NCBI RefSeq assembly: GCF_024124545.1 | Contig: NZ_JAMXSF010000009.1 | Span: forward strand, 62,001-126,000 | Direction: 5' to 3' | DNA: 64,000 nucleotides | Source: Pseudoalteromonas sp. XMcav2-N | GTDB lineage: Bacteria > Pseudomonadota > Gammaproteobacteria > Enterobacterales > Alteromonadaceae | Shown: piece by piece, positions 26,336 through 34,098 of the stretch | Numbering within the stretch: the first letter of the stretch is position 1 | How the letters are laid out: every line of letters begins with the position of its first letter | Notes under the pieces: generated by a model | What the model saw: the letters and a program-made list of their open reading frames with translations, nothing else | Told to the model about the DNA's origin: nothing | Databases searched by the model: none | Program-made: the position numbers and the translations under genes

Positions 26336-26824
26336 ATGCGTTTGAGTCGTAAGGCCTGGAATAATGTGGTGATCTTTTCCATGTTGATCATGATCTTTTT
26401 TCTCAATGGGATTCACCAGAAAATGAACCCTTCGGATGAGGAAATGGGTAGCATGCCGCTTTTTGAGCAGCAGAGCTTTGTGCTGGCATTGGGCTTTCCG
26501 GGTTACAAGATTGAACGTATTGGCACCTCCTGGCGGCTCAGCGCTGATGCCGAGGCCACCTGGCAGGCACAACCGGCCACACTGGATGCGTTAGTTACCC
26601 GGTGGCAGGAAAGTGAGCTGGCATTGACTGACAGTCCGGGGTTGCCAGCCAGTGCAGCACTGAGTGTGGCTCAGTTCTGGCTGGCTGGCAGCGAATTACC
26701 TGTCAGCTATCAGCTGTACCGCCAGCAGCAGCGCTATTATCTTTTTGCCAGACAATCACAACGTTGGTTCAGCCTGAGCAAAACCCAGGCACAACAATTA
26801 TTCGCCCCTATAGAGTTGAAGTAA
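26336..26824 (+). CDS. Single-span membrane protein of unknown function upstream of mutM
   Basis: 162 residues: one N-terminal helix (about 8-26, [19 protein letters not shown]) and a roughly 130-residue periplasmic domain, Trp/Gln-rich. GGAG at 26327-26330 gives a good start. The stop shares a base with the mutM ATG, so the two are cotranslated. Similar small membrane proteins precede mutM in related genera, but no function is known to me. Confidence 0.72.
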   Translation: MRLSRKAWNNVVIFSMLIMIFFLNGIHQKMNPSDEEMGSMPLFEQQSFVLALGFPGYKIERIGTSWRLSADAEATWQAQPATLDALVTRWQESELALTDSPGLPASAALSVAQFWLAGSELPVSYQLYRQQQRYYLFARQSQRWFSLSKTQAQQLFAPIELK

Positions 26825-27633
26825 TGCCAGAATTACCTGAAGTAGAAGTGAGCCGTTTAGGCATTGAACCCCATATTCTGAATCAAACTGTCACTAAAGT
26901 TGTGGTGCATCAGCGCCAGCTGCGCTGGCCAGTCCCAGAGCAAGTGAGCCTGCTAGAAGGACAACACATACAGGGTGTCCATCGGCGGGCCAAATACTTG
27001 CTGCTTGAGAGTGCGCTGGGTACGGCTATTTTGCATTTAGGCATGTCGGGCAATTTGCGGGTGGTTGATAAGGACAGCCCATTAAAGAAACACGATCATG
27101 TCGAATTTCACTTTGCAAATGGGCTGGCCTTACGCCTTAATGATCCGCGTCGCTTTGGTGCATGTTTGTGGCAATCACCGGATGAGGCGCATGCGGTGTT
27201 TGCAAAGCTGGGCCCTGAACCACTGACAGAGGCGTTTACGGCCGAGCACTTGTATTCGGCCAGCCGGGGCAAGAAAGTCGCGATTAAACAGTTTATTATG
27301 GACAATCATGTGGTGGTGGGCGTCGGTAATATTTATGCCAATGAGTCTTTATTTAAAGCGGGGATCCACCCAAAGCGCGAAGCAGGTAAAGTGTCTTTGC
27401 AGCGCTATCAACGCCTGACACCCATTATCAAAGACACACTGGCAAGCGCCATAAAACAAGGTGGGACGACCCTTAAGGACTTTGCGCAAAGCGACGGTAA
27501 GCCAGGCTACTTTGCGCAGGAGTTGCTGGTCTATGGGCGTAAAGGCGAACCCTGTGTCAGCTGTGAGACTGAACTGAAGGAGATCCGCCTGGGTCAGCGC
27601 AGCACCGTCTATTGCTCCCAGTGTCAGCGCTAA
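26824..27633 (+). CDS. mutM: Formamidopyrimidine-DNA glycosylase MutM (Fpg)
   Basis: Base-excision repair enzyme that removes 8-oxoguanine and opened purines and cuts the abasic site. 269 residues. The catalytic N-terminus PELPEVE (Pro after the initiator Met is the nucleophile, Glu next) is exact. The central helix-two-turn-helix contains the [10 protein letters not shown] signature. A C-terminal zinc finger, CVSC...CSQC, is intact. It overlaps the upstream membrane protein gene by one base and its tail overlaps the opposite-strand M20 gene by four bases. Confidence 0.97.
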   Translation: MPELPEVEVSRLGIEPHILNQTVTKVVVHQRQLRWPVPEQVSLLEGQHIQGVHRRAKYLLLESALGTAILHLGMSGNLRVVDKDSPLKKHDHVEFHFANGLALRLNDPRRFGACLWQSPDEAHAVFAKLGPEPLTEAFTAEHLYSASRGKKVAIKQFIMDNHVVVGVGNIYANESLFKAGIHPKREAGKVSLQRYQRLTPIIKDTLASAIKQGGTTLKDFAQSDGKPGYFAQELLVYGRKGEPCVSCETELKEIRLGQRSTVYCSQCQR

Positions 27634-28760
27634 CTGTCACTGCTTAACTCAGCTTCCGGTTCGGCCTGATAACACAGGCTTGCCAGGATCTGAGTGACCT
27701 GTTCAATACGCAGCGCAAAACTGGATTTGATCGCGCGTTCATGAATGGTGTGATCCCCATCACCATAGGGTCCAAAGCCATCCAAAGTCGGCGTCCCCGT
27801 AGCGGCTGCAGTATTGGCATCGGACACCCCGCCACGATGTTCCACGGGCAGATCATAACCCAGAATCTCATTGATCTCATTCAATAAGGCTGATTGCTTA
27901 TCCGTTGGTGCCATCACACCCCGTTGCAATCCCCCTTCTAACTTAACCGACACTCCTGTGACCTCAATGGCCAGGCAGATGTTTTCTATGCCCTCGAGTA
28001 AGCGCTGTTGTTCAGAGGCTTTGGTAAAGCGTGCTTCTACTACCATAGTGGCCGATGGAGAAATGGTGTTGGCACCAATGCCTCCCAGGATTTTACCCAC
28101 ATTGACGGTGCTGCCACGTTTGAGGTCGGTCAGGGCCGACATTTCCATCAGCATGTTTGCCAGTGCAAAGTTCGCATCAATACCATCCCGGTAATGGTTA
28201 CCGGCATGTGCCGCCTTACCCGTAATGGTAATGGTATAAGTGGCAATGCCTTTGCGAGCCACCACCAGTTCGTGGTTTTTTCCTGCTGCTTCGAACACCA
28301 GGCAGGCATCATACTGTTTCGCAATTTTACTGGTCAGCGCCTTGCTGTCGTCACTGCCAATTTCCTCATCGCTGACCAGCAGCCAGTCAATGTTGTTGAG
28401 CGTGCCATAGGTACGCTTCAATTGCCGTAATGCATTCAGCGCTACCCAGTTACCGCCTTTCATATCGCACACACCCGGACCATACACACAGTCATCGTCC
28501 TGGCTGAATTCGACGAATGTATCGGGTGGATACACCGTATCCAGATGACCCAGCAAGAGGATCTTTTTACCCGTGCTTCTTGGCGCACGCAATAATAAAT
28601 GATCACCAATATGTTCCCGCTGATAACGGGTGAGCGTATACCCCAGCGGTGCAGCCAGCTCAATCATTTGCTCGCCGTGTGCATCCACACCGGCTTTATG
28701 CTTACTGTAAGAATTACAACGAATTAAAGACGCGAGTTCATTAAAGTCCAGACTATCCAT
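27630..28760 (-). CDS. M20-family metallopeptidase (carboxypeptidase G2-like)
   Basis: 376 residues, no signal peptide, so probably cytoplasmic. Zinc ligands and catalytic residues of the M20 fold are visible: [10 protein letters not shown] (His, Asp), [10 protein letters not shown] (bridging Asp), SDEEIGS (general base Glu and ligand Glu), and [14 protein letters not shown] near the C-terminus (His). The dimerisation lid lies at about 180-295. The family includes enzymes that cut C-terminal glutamate or dipeptides; the exact substrate is open. It is divergent from the ATP-grasp/M14 genes (about 190 bases to the next start), which suggests a shared pathway. Confidence 0.88.
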   Translation of the reverse strand: MDSLDFNELASLIRCNSYSKHKAGVDAHGEQMIELAAPLGYTLTRYQREHIGDHLLLRAPRSTGKKILLLGHLDTVYPPDTFVEFSQDDDCVYGPGVCDMKGGNWVALNALRQLKRTYGTLNNIDWLLVSDEEIGSDDSKALTSKIAKQYDACLVFEAAGKNHELVVARKGIATYTITITGKAAHAGNHYRDGIDANFALANMLMEMSALTDLKRGSTVNVGKILGGIGANTISPSATMVVEARFTKASEQQRLLEGIENICLAIEVTGVSVKLEGGLQRGVMAPTDKQSALLNEINEILGYDLPVEHRGGVSDANTAAATGTPTLDGFGPYGDGDHTIHERAIKSSFALRIEQVTQILASLCYQAEPEAELSSDS

Positions 28761-28948
28761 AACAGGTCCCTGCGGTAATTTTGGCCCATCGTGGCGATTT
28801 TCGATGACAGTCAGGTGACGGAATTATGAACAGTTTTTGGATCCCGACAGGTACAGAAAAACGATCAAAAATCTGTCACACAGTGCCCTGTAAAATAGCG
28901 TTTCTGACCAAATTTTATGCACCTGTTCAAGGACCAAGGAGATACTTT

Positions 28949-29896
28949 ATGACACGCTCTGTCGCGGCGCCGCACGTTGGCATCTGGATGTACGAAAATG
29001 GTGGAGGGCGCGATATTGAGCAGCGCCTGGTTCACGCGTTGGCTGAACGCGGGATCCAAACCAGTACCGGGCTCAATCTGCGTGACGCCCGGGCGAAAGA
29101 TGGCCAGATCATCTGCAATGGCGTAGTGATGGAGCAGCTGGATGCGTTTTTGAGCTACAACGCAGGCCAGCAAACTCAGTTCCAGGTGTATCTCTATCAG
29201 GCGTTGAGCCAGGCGATCCCGACACTGAATAACTACGAGGCGTTTGCGCTGGCGGAAGACAAATTTCGCACCTCTCACTTGCTCAATAGCCAGAGTATCT
29301 GCACGGCGGATTATCGTTTGTGCCACAAGAACGATATGGATGGCCTGAAACAGGCATTGAGAGATTTTGGCGGCAAGCTGATCTACAAGCCCACCGATGG
29401 CTGGGGTGGCGTCGGCATTGTCAAAATTGACAGTGAGCAGGCACTGGACATGCTGCTGCCGTTTTTGAGCCGTACCGACTTACGTTACTTCTATGTTGAG
29501 CGTTTTATTGACTACGACAACACCGACTACCGCATTGATGTGGTGGATGGCAAGTTTGTCGGTTGCTATGGCCGAAAAGCACCGAAGGATGACTGGAAAA
29601 CCAATATCACCAGTGGCGGCTCTGTGTTTGTTCGAGAGCCTGACGAGGAGGTGGTTGAGCTGGCGATCCGGGCTGCTAATACCTTAGGGCTGGAGATTGC
29701 CGGTGTTGATCTAATCTACGATCGCGAGCGCGAAGAATACGTGGTGCTGGAAGTAAACACCATTCCTGCGTTTGCGACACCTGAACAAGAAGCATTGGGG
29801 CTCAATTTTAACCAGGCCAAGATAGATGCCATGGTGGAGCTGATCGAGCGCACAGCGACCCAAAAAAGCGCCCTGCATACGCACAAAGTGGCCTGA
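28949..29896 (+). CDS. RimK-like ATP-grasp ligase
   Basis: 315 residues of the ATP-grasp fold, which joins a carboxylate to an amine through an acyl-phosphate. The nucleotide and Mg sites are complete: KLIYKPTDGWGGVGIVKI, FYVERFIDYDNTDYRIDVV, KTNITSGGS, EIAGVDLIYD, and VLEVNTIPAF (the E-x-N metal motif). The N-terminal domain (GIWMYENGGGRDIEQRLVHAL) is pre-ATP-grasp-like. AAGGAGAT before 28949 fixes the start; the longer frame from 28826 has no ribosome site. The family adds amino acids such as glutamate to proteins or peptides (RimK) or makes small peptides; the acceptor is unknown. First gene of the ATP-grasp/ATP-grasp-HhH/M14 cluster. Confidence 0.88.
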   Translation: MTRSVAAPHVGIWMYENGGGRDIEQRLVHALAERGIQTSTGLNLRDARAKDGQIICNGVVMEQLDAFLSYNAGQQTQFQVYLYQALSQAIPTLNNYEAFALAEDKFRTSHLLNSQSICTADYRLCHKNDMDGLKQALRDFGGKLIYKPTDGWGGVGIVKIDSEQALDMLLPFLSRTDLRYFYVERFIDYDNTDYRIDVVDGKFVGCYGRKAPKDDWKTNITSGGSVFVREPDEEVVELAIRAANTLGLEIAGVDLIYDREREEYVVLEVNTIPAFATPEQEALGLNFNQAKIDAMVELIERTATQKSALHTHKVA

Positions 29897-29954
29897 TGGC
29901 CATGCGACCGACTTATTTTACTAACCCATTAATTTTGCCAAGGTGGCCCGAGCA

Positions 29955-31349
29955 ATGACTGCAAAACCCAAACTCCCAAAGATTGGACTTCTGTATCTGG
30001 ATTATGTCTTACGCTTTTTCGACAAATCCAACTTTAAAGGTTGGCCAGATAAAATCGAAACTGTGGTATATCACTGGGGCAACGACAAAGCGCGTTTTAT
30101 TGCCGAAGTGAAACAAAAGAAAATCGATGTGCTGATTGGTAATATTCCTGCTACAGCGTATGAGACGTTCCGTGAAATTGCCCGTGCGTTGCCACATGTA
30201 CGTTTTTTACCCTCGCTGGATAGCCAGTTTTCAAACAAGTCAAAAGAAAACGTGACCCACTTCTGTCGTAAGTACAAGTTGCCGGCGCCACATACCGAAA
30301 TCTTTTACGTCCCTGAAAAAGCAAAGCGTTATCTCAGTCAGGCCACCTACCCAAAGATCATCAAGCGCTCGTATGGTCCCTCAAATTACGGCGGCTACTT
30401 TGTACATAAAGTGGATAATTACGACGAAGCAATGGCACTCCTGACGGAGAAAAAATACTACCCGGCTTATGTACAAGACTTTGTGCCTATGGAAGCAGAC
30501 ATTCGTGTCATGCTGGTAGGCCATAAGCCGGTATGCGCTTTTTGGCGTCGTCCACCGGAAGGTGAGTGGCTGACCAATACCAGCCAGGGTGGCAGCATGG
30601 ATTATCAGGCAGTACCAAAATCAGTGCTTAAGCTGGCCACTGCTGCTTCGAAAGCGGCGAATGCGGAATACTGGGCGTGCGATATTGCGCTGGGCAAAGA
30701 TGGCAAGCTACGCATTTTGGAGTGTGCCACGGCATTTGCTGCGTTCCCATATATTCGAGATTGGATAGGCCAGTATCTGATGTGGCTGCTCTCTGATGGC
30801 CATTTCCGTAAGCCGAGCATCCCGCTGTACAACTGGGAGGAGCTGGGCAAAATCGATTCACGTTTGCTGCGTACTATGCGTCATATTGGGTTTTCCAGCT
30901 ATACGCCAAGTCAGGACTGTGGCGAGACCTTCCACGGTATGGATGAACAACAGTTTCCAATTCTCGATACCCAATATCAGCGTGTCGAAGAGTGGCCCAG
31001 TGAGATCTGGAATCTGCAAGACAACTTCGTGCTGCAAGCCAAATCGGCACAAGCCAAAGCTCTGCAACCCATTCCGGGCAGCGATGAGCAGGCGGGTATG
31101 GCGCTCAACAGCTATCCGGCCCCGATGTTTGATGATGCCCAGATCCGGGAGATCCTGGCGCAGGTGAAAGGGATCGGCGACAAGATGATCGACGAGATCA
31201 TGGCCACCTTTGGTGCACATGGTGTGGTTGAAGCCCTGAATACCGAGCCACAGCAGTTATGTGTCGTAAAAAACCTGAAGGATAAGAAACTGGAGAAGAT
31301 TGTTGCTCACTGGCAACAGGTGATGCCCGCCGGGCTGACCACACATTAG
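29955..31349 (+). CDS. ATP-grasp protein with C-terminal helix-hairpin-helix domain
   Basis: 464 residues. The ATP-grasp domain spans about 1-280: YPKIIKRSYGPSNYGGYFV, YVQDFVPMEADIRVMLVG, CAFWRRPPEGEWLTNTSQGG, EYWACDIALG. The expected E-x-N metal motif reads ILECATAF, so the Asn is replaced by Ala. Residues about 400-460 carry a helix-hairpin-helix: VKGIGDKMIDEIMATFG, a fold that usually binds DNA or RNA backbone. Joining a ligase fold to an HhH is unusual. ATG 29955 is preferred over GTG 29943 since AAGGTGG lies between. Either it is a ligase with altered chemistry or a non-catalytic partner of the ligase next door. Confidence 0.85.
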   Translation: MTAKPKLPKIGLLYLDYVLRFFDKSNFKGWPDKIETVVYHWGNDKARFIAEVKQKKIDVLIGNIPATAYETFREIARALPHVRFLPSLDSQFSNKSKENVTHFCRKYKLPAPHTEIFYVPEKAKRYLSQATYPKIIKRSYGPSNYGGYFVHKVDNYDEAMALLTEKKYYPAYVQDFVPMEADIRVMLVGHKPVCAFWRRPPEGEWLTNTSQGGSMDYQAVPKSVLKLATAASKAANAEYWACDIALGKDGKLRILECATAFAAFPYIRDWIGQYLMWLLSDGHFRKPSIPLYNWEELGKIDSRLLRTMRHIGFSSYTPSQDCGETFHGMDEQQFPILDTQYQRVEEWPSEIWNLQDNFVLQAKSAQAKALQPIPGSDEQAGMALNSYPAPMFDDAQIREILAQVKGIGDKMIDEIMATFGAHGVVEALNTEPQQLCVVKNLKDKKLEKIVAHWQQVMPAGLTTH

Positions 31350-31364
31350 TGCTTTCTGGCTGTA

Positions 31365-31387
31365 CCGGATCAGCTAGTCTGATCCGG
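31365..31387 (+). other. Hairpin between the ATP-grasp-HhH and M14 genes
   Basis: CCGGATCAG (31365-31373) pairs perfectly with CTGATCCGG (31379-31387); a weak T-rich stretch (CTTTTTAT) comes only 13 bases later. It may attenuate or process the transcript inside the cluster. Confidence 0.55.
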
Positions 31388-31424
31388 GTTATGGCATGTC
31401 TTTTTATGCAACTGAGCAACCGCT

Positions 31425-34016
31425 ATGAAAATCCAATATGCGTCCTATCAGGACACCATAGAGTTCCTGCAAAGCGCCATGAGCGCACATCCCCATTTGA
31501 TCCGTTTACAAAGCATAGGTGAGACCTGGGAAGGTCGACCGATCATGCTGGTGACCATTTCCCTGGATGTGACCTATGCCGATGATAAACCGGCCTTACT
31601 GTATACTGGGTCCATTCATGCGCGGGAATGGATTGGCAACGAACTAGCGGTGAAGTTTGTTCAGTATGTGATTGATAACTATCGTTTCAATCCTAAGCTA
31701 CAACATGCATTGACCCGTAACACCCTGTACATGGTGCCTTGTCTGAACCCCGATGGCTTTGAGTATTCCCGCAATCATTTTTCGTTCTGGCGCAAAAATC
31801 GGCGTAACAACGGCGATGGTACCTTTGGGGTGGACTTGAACCGTAACTTTGATGCCAAATTTATGCGCAATCAGAATACCGGCTCGAATACCTATGGCGG
31901 TCCTCATGCCTTTTCTGAGCCGGAAACCTGTGCCATTCGCGATTTTGTGGAAAGTCATGAGAATATCCGCATTGCACTGGATTATCACTCTCAGGGTAAC
32001 GTGTTTTTCCCCGCCCATAAGTTTAATCATGAGGTCGAGATCGAAGGCACGGATCTGAATGTGCTGTGCGCTAACATGAACCACGAGATCAAAAAGGTCA
32101 CGGGACGTCAGTATGGGATCCACCGTGGCAAGCCGCCGGCTCAGTTGATCCACGGCAGTGGCCGCGAGTATTATTATCGCAAAGGGATCATCGCCACTGT
32201 GGTGGAAGTGGGTACGCGAAACATTCCGGATTATATGAAAAACATGTCCGAGAGTGTCGCCGAGAATATTCCCGCCGTACAATATGCACTGAGTGAAGCG
32301 ATTAACTATTCGCCGCTGGCGCCTAAGCGGGTTGAAGGGTTCACCATCAAATCCGTGGCCCATGACAGTGTCGAGCTGGAGTGGCAGTATGAAGATCGGG
32401 ATGACATCTACTTTGAAGTCTATCGCAGTCAGCACAACAAAAACCCTTGCGGCGAAGAAACTCTGGTGGCGATCACCAAAACACTGGGCTTTATCGATCG
32501 CCAGCTGCAAAGCGGACACAGCTATTTTTATAACATTCGCGCCGTCGATAAAGTCACTAAAATAAAATCCCCGTTCAGCCCGGAATTGCGCCTGAAAACC
32601 CGCCTGGGCCGGACCGAAAGCGCCCGTACCTTGTTCCCTTCTCGCGAAACTGTGGGTTATTTATCGCAAAACAATCAGGCCAAGAACAAGGAGCATTTTG
32701 GTTATAACTCCATGTTTATCGGCGTCGATAAAAAGCGTGGGATCAGCATGGGCGTGGTGCAGTTTGATCTCAGCAGTATTGTGGAAGGCTCGCAGATCTT
32801 AAGCGCCCAGTTCTTTATCTATCCAATGAACCGGGTGGCCGCCAAAATTGAAAAATATGGCGAGTGGTCGGTGGCGATTCTCGATGCCGATCAGGTTGAG
32901 GACATCTATGACTACAGCAGTATTGCCGATGCTAAGCCATTGCATACGCTGGGACAAACCATAGAATCCGACAAGCTCACCCAGGGGATCTGGATGAAAT
33001 GGCTGTTTAACGGGGTTGAGCGCAGCCTGCTGGCCAAGTTGCTCAAGCAGAAGCGCTTACTGCTGCGCTTACAGGGACCCAAGAAATTGCCACTGGGCAA
33101 AGACTCTCAGGTGATGCAATTCGATATTGGCTACGGCTCGTTTGGCAGTGGTCTGCACTATCGGCCCAACCTGGAGCTGGTCTATCAGCTACCCGAGCAA
33201 CAGCTCGCCCTGAGCCCGCTGTCCTGCAATACCATTTACAAAGACAAAGTAGTGGCCGACAAGCTGGCATCGGGATTCGATTCCGAAGGCGATATTGTTT
33301 ACGGACAAATGGCGTTTGATCTGAATGTGGATTTGCCCGTTGATCGTACCGTATTTACCAATGCCTGCCTTACTGTGCGCTGTTGTAATTCCATTGCATC
33401 TGCACGGGATGTGCGTTTTACCATCGAGCTGGTGGAGCTCAGAGATGTGGACTACCAGCATGTTAAACAGCGCCAGAAGATTGAATATATCGGCTATGAG
33501 GTCAGTAATGAGCAACTCAGAGAGCGTGCTGAACATCACTTTATTTTCGACAGCTACAGCTTGCAGGAGCTGGAACGTCTGCATCAGGCACAGACGCCAT
33601 TTTACTTTATTATTCGTGCCACCGCGGAGTCGCAGGCTACCGATGCACTGGTAAACTGGACCAACTGTCAGGACCAGCAGCCGGCACAGCTGAAGATCGA
33701 TTATATCGAGCGCCGTAAACATCCGGTGGCTGCGCCCCATAACCTGCAAACTCAGGTCGAAAATGGCGTGGTTAAGCTGACCTGGGACAATGAAGAAGAC
33801 GAGGATCTGGTCGGCTTCTTTGTGGTGCGTAACCGTTTTCATCCGCCGCGCTCGCCGTTTGATGGGGTGAAGTTGTACGGTGGTCGGGACAATTATACGC
33901 TGGATAACTTTGGTACGCCGGATATTGCGAAGTATTATGCGGTATTTAGCTATGATGATGTGCCCAATTACTCGCAGCCAGTGACGATTTACTACGCGGG
34001 CAAAACTGAGGGCTGA
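31425..34016 (+). CDS. M14 zinc carboxypeptidase with accessory beta domains, no signal peptide
   Basis: 863 residues. The peptidase domain (1-290) has the full M14 set: SIHAREW (zinc His and Glu), LNPDGFEYS, DLNRNFDAKF, NTYGGPHAFSEPE, ALDYHSQGN (zinc His) and TVVEVGTR (catalytic Glu). Then come an FnIII-like domain (about 300-395), two beta-sandwich segments resembling DNRLRE/CBM96 modules (about 400-585 and 590-770) and a C-terminal FnIII-like domain (about 775-863). There is no signal peptide, odd because most bacterial M14A enzymes are secreted; this one is probably cytoplasmic. Its setting beside ATP-grasp ligases recalls tagging/untagging pairs such as tubulin ligases and cytosolic carboxypeptidases (inference). 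Start has weak ribosome-site support (GAGCAAC). Confidence 0.88.
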   Translation: MKIQYASYQDTIEFLQSAMSAHPHLIRLQSIGETWEGRPIMLVTISLDVTYADDKPALLYTGSIHAREWIGNELAVKFVQYVIDNYRFNPKLQHALTRNTLYMVPCLNPDGFEYSRNHFSFWRKNRRNNGDGTFGVDLNRNFDAKFMRNQNTGSNTYGGPHAFSEPETCAIRDFVESHENIRIALDYHSQGNVFFPAHKFNHEVEIEGTDLNVLCANMNHEIKKVTGRQYGIHRGKPPAQLIHGSGREYYYRKGIIATVVEVGTRNIPDYMKNMSESVAENIPAVQYALSEAINYSPLAPKRVEGFTIKSVAHDSVELEWQYEDRDDIYFEVYRSQHNKNPCGEETLVAITKTLGFIDRQLQSGHSYFYNIRAVDKVTKIKSPFSPELRLKTRLGRTESARTLFPSRETVGYLSQNNQAKNKEHFGYNSMFIGVDKKRGISMGVVQFDLSSIVEGSQILSAQFFIYPMNRVAAKIEKYGEWSVAILDADQVEDIYDYSSIADAKPLHTLGQTIESDKLTQGIWMKWLFNGVERSLLAKLLKQKRLLLRLQGPKKLPLGKDSQVMQFDIGYGSFGSGLHYRPNLELVYQLPEQQLALSPLSCNTIYKDKVVADKLASGFDSEGDIVYGQMAFDLNVDLPVDRTVFTNACLTVRCCNSIASARDVRFTIELVELRDVDYQHVKQRQKIEYIGYEVSNEQLRERAEHHFIFDSYSLQELERLHQAQTPFYFIIRATAESQATDALVNWTNCQDQQPAQLKIDYIERRKHPVAAPHNLQTQVENGVVKLTWDNEEDEDLVGFFVVRNRFHPPRSPFDGVKLYGGRDNYTLDNFGTPDIAKYYAVFSYDDVPNYSQPVTIYYAGKTEG

Positions 34017-34098
34017 GTTTTTTGACCATAAACTAACAGGGCCAGCCTGAGTGAACTAAGCTTTAACCATTCTGAACGCGGTGGTTAAGGCGACAGGT

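Noticed and set aside
31698-33842. Long minus-strand frames opposite the M14 gene
   Set aside because: The plus-strand frame has a full set of M14 motifs; the opposite frames are compositional shadows.
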